A DNA stretch of 64,000 nucleotides from Cupriavidus yeoncheonensis (GTDB lineage Bacteria; Pseudomonadota; Gammaproteobacteria; Burkholderiales; Burkholderiaceae). Below are positions 60,733 through 64,000 of the stretch, piece by piece (the first letter of the stretch is position 1; each line of letters begins with the position of its first letter). The position numbers and the translations under genes are program-made. The stretch lies in NCBI RefSeq assembly GCF_905397275.1, contig NZ_CAJPUY010000003.1, positions 310,001-374,000 of the forward strand. The letters run 5' to 3'. The notes under the pieces are model-generated. The model searched no databases and was not told the DNA's origin. It worked only from the letters and a program-made list of their open reading frames with translations.

Positions 60733-61971
60733 TCATGCCGCGACGCGCTGGTGCGTCGACGCGGTGTCGGATTCAGCACAAGCGGCCGTCGCAACCACGC
60801 CGCTTGCCTTGAGCGCGGCGATGGCTTCGTCGTCGTAGCCGGCCTGGCGCAGGACCTCCTCGGTATGCTCGCCGAGCAGCGGCGGAGCGCGATGCGCGGC
60901 GCGGTTCTCGCCCCGGAAGCGGACGGGCAGGCCCATGTTGCGGACCGTTCCCAGCACCGGGTGCTCCGACTCGACGACCAGTCCGCGCGCAGCCAGCTGC
61001 GGATGCCCCAGTGCCTGATCGAGCGTATGAATCGGGGCGCAGGCGACACCGGCGTTGCGCAGCGCCTCGAGCCAGAACGCGACCGGCTCGGTCACAATGC
61101 GTGCCCGGACCAGCGCGACGGTCTCGTCGAAGTGCGCGACGCGATCGGCATTGGTCGCGAAGCGCGGATCATCGACATAGGCCTGCAGCCCGGCAACGGG
61201 GCAGAAGCGCCGCCACTGCGCGTCATTGCCGATGCCGATCATGACCGGGCCGTCAGCGGCCTCGAACACCTGGTACGGCGCCATGGCCGGATGCGCGGTC
61301 CCCATCGGGCGCGGCGGCTTGCCGCTGCACCAGTAGTTCTGCGCCAGGTAGCCCATGAAGCCCATCGCCGTGTCCAGCAGCGAGACCTCCAGCTGCATGC
61401 CGCGCCCGGTCTTCTGCCGCTCGATGAGCGCTGCCAGGATGCCGCTGAACGCATGCATGCCGGTGCCGAGGTCGACAGGGGAAAAACTCGCACGGGCGTG
61501 CCTGCCACCGGGTTCTCCCATCGTGCTGATCATGCCGCTGAACGCCTGCAGCATGACGTCGTAGCCGGGCTCCTGTCCGAGCGGGCCGGTCCGCCCGTAG
61601 CCGGAGATCTCGCAGTAGATCAGTGCGGGGTTCAGGGCCGACAGCGTTTCGTAGTCCACGCCAAGCCGCGCGGCGGCGCCGCTGCCGAATCCTTGCAGCA
61701 CGATGTCGGACCTTGCCGCCAGCGTCTGCACGATCTTCCGGCCTTCCGCCGTCTTCAGGTCGACCGCGAGACTGCGCTTGTTGTGGTTGACCGCCAGGAA
61801 GGTGGCGGACTGGCCGCGATCCTGCGGCAGCCATGCGCGCGTGTCGTCGCCATGCCCGACCGGCTCGACCTTGATGACTTCGGCGCCCAGTTCGCCGAGA
61901 TACTGGCCGCACAGCGGGCCAGCCAGCACCTTGCTCAGATCGAGCACCCGAATTCCCTGCAATGCAATCAT
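60733..61971 (-). CDS. CaiB/BaiF family (class III) CoA-transferase
   Basis: A 412-residue class III CoA-transferase. The N-terminal LQGIRVLDLSKVLAGPLCGQ, then LGELGAEVIKVEPVGHGDDTR and LAVDLKTAEGR are family signatures. The conserved catalytic Asp is in SLLDTAMGFMGYLAQN. It would form a CoA thioester from a carboxylic acid using a donor CoA-ester such as succinyl-CoA. The enoyl-CoA hydratase gene lies 14 bp downstream, so together they may start degradation of a carboxylate imported after Bug-type binding. Confidence 0.9.
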   Translation of the reverse strand: MIALQGIRVLDLSKVLAGPLCGQYLGELGAEVIKVEPVGHGDDTRAWLPQDRGQSATFLAVNHNKRSLAVDLKTAEGRKIVQTLAARSDIVLQGFGSGAAARLGVDYETLSALNPALIYCEISGYGRTGPLGQEPGYDVMLQAFSGMISTMGEPGGRHARASFSPVDLGTGMHAFSGILAALIERQKTGRGMQLEVSLLDTAMGFMGYLAQNYWCSGKPPRPMGTAHPAMAPYQVFEAADGPVMIGIGNDAQWRRFCPVAGLQAYVDDPRFATNADRVAHFDETVALVRARIVTEPVAFWLEALRNAGVACAPIHTLDQALGHPQLAARGLVVESEHPVLGTVRNMGLPVRFRGENRAAHRAPPLLGEHTEEVLRQAGYDDEAIAALKASGVVATAACAESDTASTHQRVAA

Positions 61972-62030
61972 GTGTCTGTCCGTTCGAAATCCATATGCGG
62001 CCCGGGGTACCAGGGCCGGAGCCACGCGTC

Positions 62031-63005
62031 CTATTCAGGCTTGATGTCGATCGATCGCGCCAGCGCCGTCCAGCGGGCAGCATCGCGGTTGACGAAGTCC
62101 TGCACTTCGGCCGGTGCAAGGTGGAAGGGCTCCGCGCCTCGCGCGATCAGCGCCTTGCCATAGGCCGTATTGCGCGCGGACTCGGAGACGGCCTCGCGCA
62201 GCAATCCGACAAGCGCGGCCGGCGTCCGGGCCGAGACCTGCAGCGAGAGCCAGAACTTGAGGCCCACCGCCGGATATCCCGCTTCGGCCAGCGTCGGCAC
62301 ATCGGGGAGCAGCGGTGATCGCGCCGCCGAGGTAATGGCCAGCGCCTTGAGCTTGCCGCCCTGCACCTGGCCAATGCAGGTGGTCATGCTGTCGAACAGG
62401 AAGTCGACATTGCCGGCCATCACATCGCTGCTGGCCGGCGCGCTGCCCTTGTACGGGACGGTGACCGCCGTGAACTTGGCGGCCTTGAGCAGCAGCGCGC
62501 CATAGATGTGCGGCGAGCTGCCGGCGCCGTAGGTCGCGTAGCTGAGGTTGTCTGGCTTCTGCCTGCCAAGCCGGACCAGGTCGGCCAGGCTGCCGACACC
62601 GAGCCTGGTCGGGTGTACCACCAGCACGTTCGGCACGGTCGCGACCACGCCCAGGGCCAGCAGGTCGCGCTGCGGCTGGAAGCGCAGGTCGGGGAACATC
62701 AGCGGGTTGACGGCGTGCATGCCGACCGTGTTCAGCAGGATGGTGTAGCCATCCGGGCTGGCATCGAGCACGCTCTGTGTCCCCAGATTGCCGCCGGCCC
62801 CGGGCTTGTTCTCGACGACGACGGTCTGCCCGAGCTTCTGCGACAAGGGCACGGCGATCTGCCGCGCGACGAAGTCGCCGGGGCCGCCGGCGGCGAACGG
62901 CACCACCAGCCGGAGCGGCCGCGTGGGCCATTGGTTTGCCAGCAGTGGCCGCGCGAACAGCGCGGCGCCGGCACCTGCGAGAAAGTTGCGGCGACCGATT
63001 CCCAT
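62031..63005 (-). CDS. Bug-family (TctC) periplasmic solute receptor
   Basis: A 324-residue periplasmic binding protein. A Tat-like signal GRRNFLAGAGAALFARP precedes LRLVVPFAAGGPGDFVARQ and VENKPGAGGNLGTQ, both Bug/TctC signatures that bind a carboxylate. No TctA/TctB transporter genes are adjacent, which is usual for Bug proteins in Bordetella and Cupriavidus. It begins the operon with the CoA-transferase and enoyl-CoA hydratase and is divergent from the LysR gene. Confidence 0.9.
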   Translation of the reverse strand: MGIGRRNFLAGAGAALFARPLLANQWPTRPLRLVVPFAAGGPGDFVARQIAVPLSQKLGQTVVVENKPGAGGNLGTQSVLDASPDGYTILLNTVGMHAVNPLMFPDLRFQPQRDLLALGVVATVPNVLVVHPTRLGVGSLADLVRLGRQKPDNLSYATYGAGSSPHIYGALLLKAAKFTAVTVPYKGSAPASSDVMAGNVDFLFDSMTTCIGQVQGGKLKALAITSAARSPLLPDVPTLAEAGYPAVGLKFWLSLQVSARTPAALVGLLREAVSESARNTAYGKALIARGAEPFHLAPAEVQDFVNRDAARWTALARSIDIKPE

Positions 63006-63173
63006 GTCGTCTCCAGTGAAGGTCTGCGCCGGCCGCGTGCGTTGCGCGGGGCAGGTGTCACTATCAGGGCCGCCCGGCTATATGTCCAAGACATCTTCAG
63101 GATGCCGGGTATCATGATTCGTTATAGCCCGAGGCCGGGCACCCGTGGGCCAGGGAGACAGTGGGAGACAGCA

Positions 63174-64000
63174 ATGGGAATACCGGTGGACATGCGCGGG
63201 TTGCGCAGTTTTCTTGCCGTGGCCGCGGCGGGGTCGATCTCGCGCGCAGCGGAAACGCTGCATATCGCCCAGCCCGCCTTGAGCCTGCAGATCCGGCAAC
63301 TCGAGGAGACGCTGGGCGTGGACTTGTTCCTGCGCAGCCACAAGGGTGTGTCCATCACGGCGGCGGGCCAGCGCTTCGAGCAGCACGCCAGGGACATCCT
63401 GAAGCGGGTCGACCTGGCCTGCGAAGACGTGCGCGACCTCGTCACGGACCCGGAGGGACGCGTTGCCATCGGCCTGCCGCAGTCCATGGCCAAGATCCTG
63501 ACCGTGCCGCTCGTGCGGGAGACCATCCGGCGCTGGCCCAAGGTGCGGCTGCAGGTGATCGAGCTGAGCACGGGGTACATACCGAACCATCTGCTGACCG
63601 GCCATATCGATATCGGCCTCACCTTCCAGGCGAACGCCGACCCCGGACTGCTGTTCGACCATCTGGTCGACGAAGATCTCGTGCTCGTGGCCGAGCCCGG
63701 CAGGTTTGGTGGCGCGAGGCGACGCGATGCCCTGCCAGCAAGATCCGTTCGCCTGGGTGACCTGAGTCGCTATCCGATGATCCTGCCCGCTGGCGAGCAT
63801 GGCCTGCGAGCGCTGATCGACAGCCACTTGCGTGCGCATGAGATCGACCTGCATGTACTGGCGGAGGTGAATGCCATCCCCGAGCTGATCGCACTGGCCG
63901 CGGCCGGCGTCGGCTGCACCGTGCTCTCGTATGCGTCGGTCTGCACGGAACTGCGCAAGGGGCTGCTGTCAGCCGCGCGCATCGCCGAGCCCGCCATGTC
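63174..64000 (+). CDS. LysR-family transcriptional regulator, truncated by window end
   Basis: The first 275 residues of a LysR-type regulator; the gene continues past 64000. The HTH is GLRSFLAVAAAGSISRAAETL and AQPALSLQIRQLEETLG; VDLFLRSHKGVSITAAGQRF completes the domain. The effector domain (VAIGLPQSMAKIL, IDIGLTF) is mostly present. The ATG at 63174 follows GGGAG. It is divergent from the Bug/CoA-transferase/hydratase operon and probably its regulator, with 168 bp for shared operators. Confidence 0.9.
   Translation, partial: MGIPVDMRGLRSFLAVAAAGSISRAAETLHIAQPALSLQIRQLEETLGVDLFLRSHKGVSITAAGQRFEQHARDILKRVDLACEDVRDLVTDPEGRVAIGLPQSMAKILTVPLVRETIRRWPKVRLQVIELSTGYIPNHLLTGHIDIGLTFQANADPGLLFDHLVDEDLVLVAEPGRFGGARRRDALPARSVRLGDLSRYPMILPAGEHGLRALIDSHLRAHEIDLHVLAEVNAIPELIALAAAGVGCTVLSYASVCTELRKGLLSAARIAEPAM

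Overview
The window is 64 kb of GC-rich chromosomal DNA from a betaproteobacterium of the Burkholderiaceae, most likely Cupriavidus or a close Ralstonia relative. This rests on gene content and protein character: a Sox sulfur-oxidation cluster, a Gsp type II secretion operon, an aerobic phenylacetate (paaABCDE) operon, a fused indolepyruvate ferredoxin oxidoreductase and a Bug-type solute receptor. It is inference, because no 16S gene or other species marker is present. I see no insertion sequence, prophage, CRISPR array or rRNA. One tRNA, tRNA-Ala(CGC), lies at 18529-18604.

Layout. 1-3 kb holds housekeeping and accessory genes (GNAT, ArsC-like, DEDDh exonuclease, MBL-fold hydrolase). 3.2-6.9 kb is a cell-envelope and replication block, rlpA / rsmI / yraN / gmhA(diaA) / BON lipoprotein; its rsmI-yraN-diaA-dolP part matches the E. 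coli yraL-yraP neighbourhood. 7-18.5 kb is the Sox region: a flavocytochrome c sulfide dehydrogenase pair, an EamA-type exporter, an ArsR-family regulator with a clear operator, then soxC, soxD, cytochrome c, soxY, soxZ, an exported DsrE protein, soxA, soxX, a TlpA-like thioredoxin and soxB, all on the plus strand. 18.5-22.1 kb holds the tRNA, a DHA2 drug pump divergent from a MarR regulator, and a CDF metal exporter. 22.1-22.7 kb is an unusual 563-bp non-coding gap between convergent genes with replication-origin-like signals. 22.7-34.8 kb carries tag, an outer-membrane beta-barrel, a DODA-type dioxygenase, an MFS pump, several small enzymes, the 1201-residue IorAB fusion and a NYN-OST-HTH protein. 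34.9-46.3 kb is the type II secretion operon gspF-E-D-N-M-L-K-J-I-H-G. nsrR and hmp follow, and gspC lies beyond them. 49-54 kb has an EF-hand protein, an Lrp regulator, a GNAT enzyme and kefF-kefC. 54-60 kb has a TetR regulator, a DUF1835 protein and paaEDCBA, with a perfect TetR-type operator in the paaA promoter. 60-64 kb is an enoyl-CoA hydratase / CoA-transferase / Bug receptor operon divergent from a LysR gene that runs off the window.

How the parts work together. The Sox block should oxidise thiosulfate and sulfide in the periplasm through SoxAX, SoxYZ, SoxB and SoxCD, passing electrons to small c-type cytochromes. The Paa block starts aerobic phenylacetyl-CoA degradation, repressed by a TetR regulator. 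NsrR and Hmp form a nitric oxide sensing and detoxification pair. The Gsp operon builds the type II secretion machine.

The most unusual feature is 22116-22678. Its order of DnaA-like box, GC-rich spacer, repeated CTA triplets and AT-richer DNA matches the basal unwinding arrangement known from bacterial oriC, yet no dnaA gene is nearby. It could be a displaced origin, a DnaA-binding locus or a chance resemblance.
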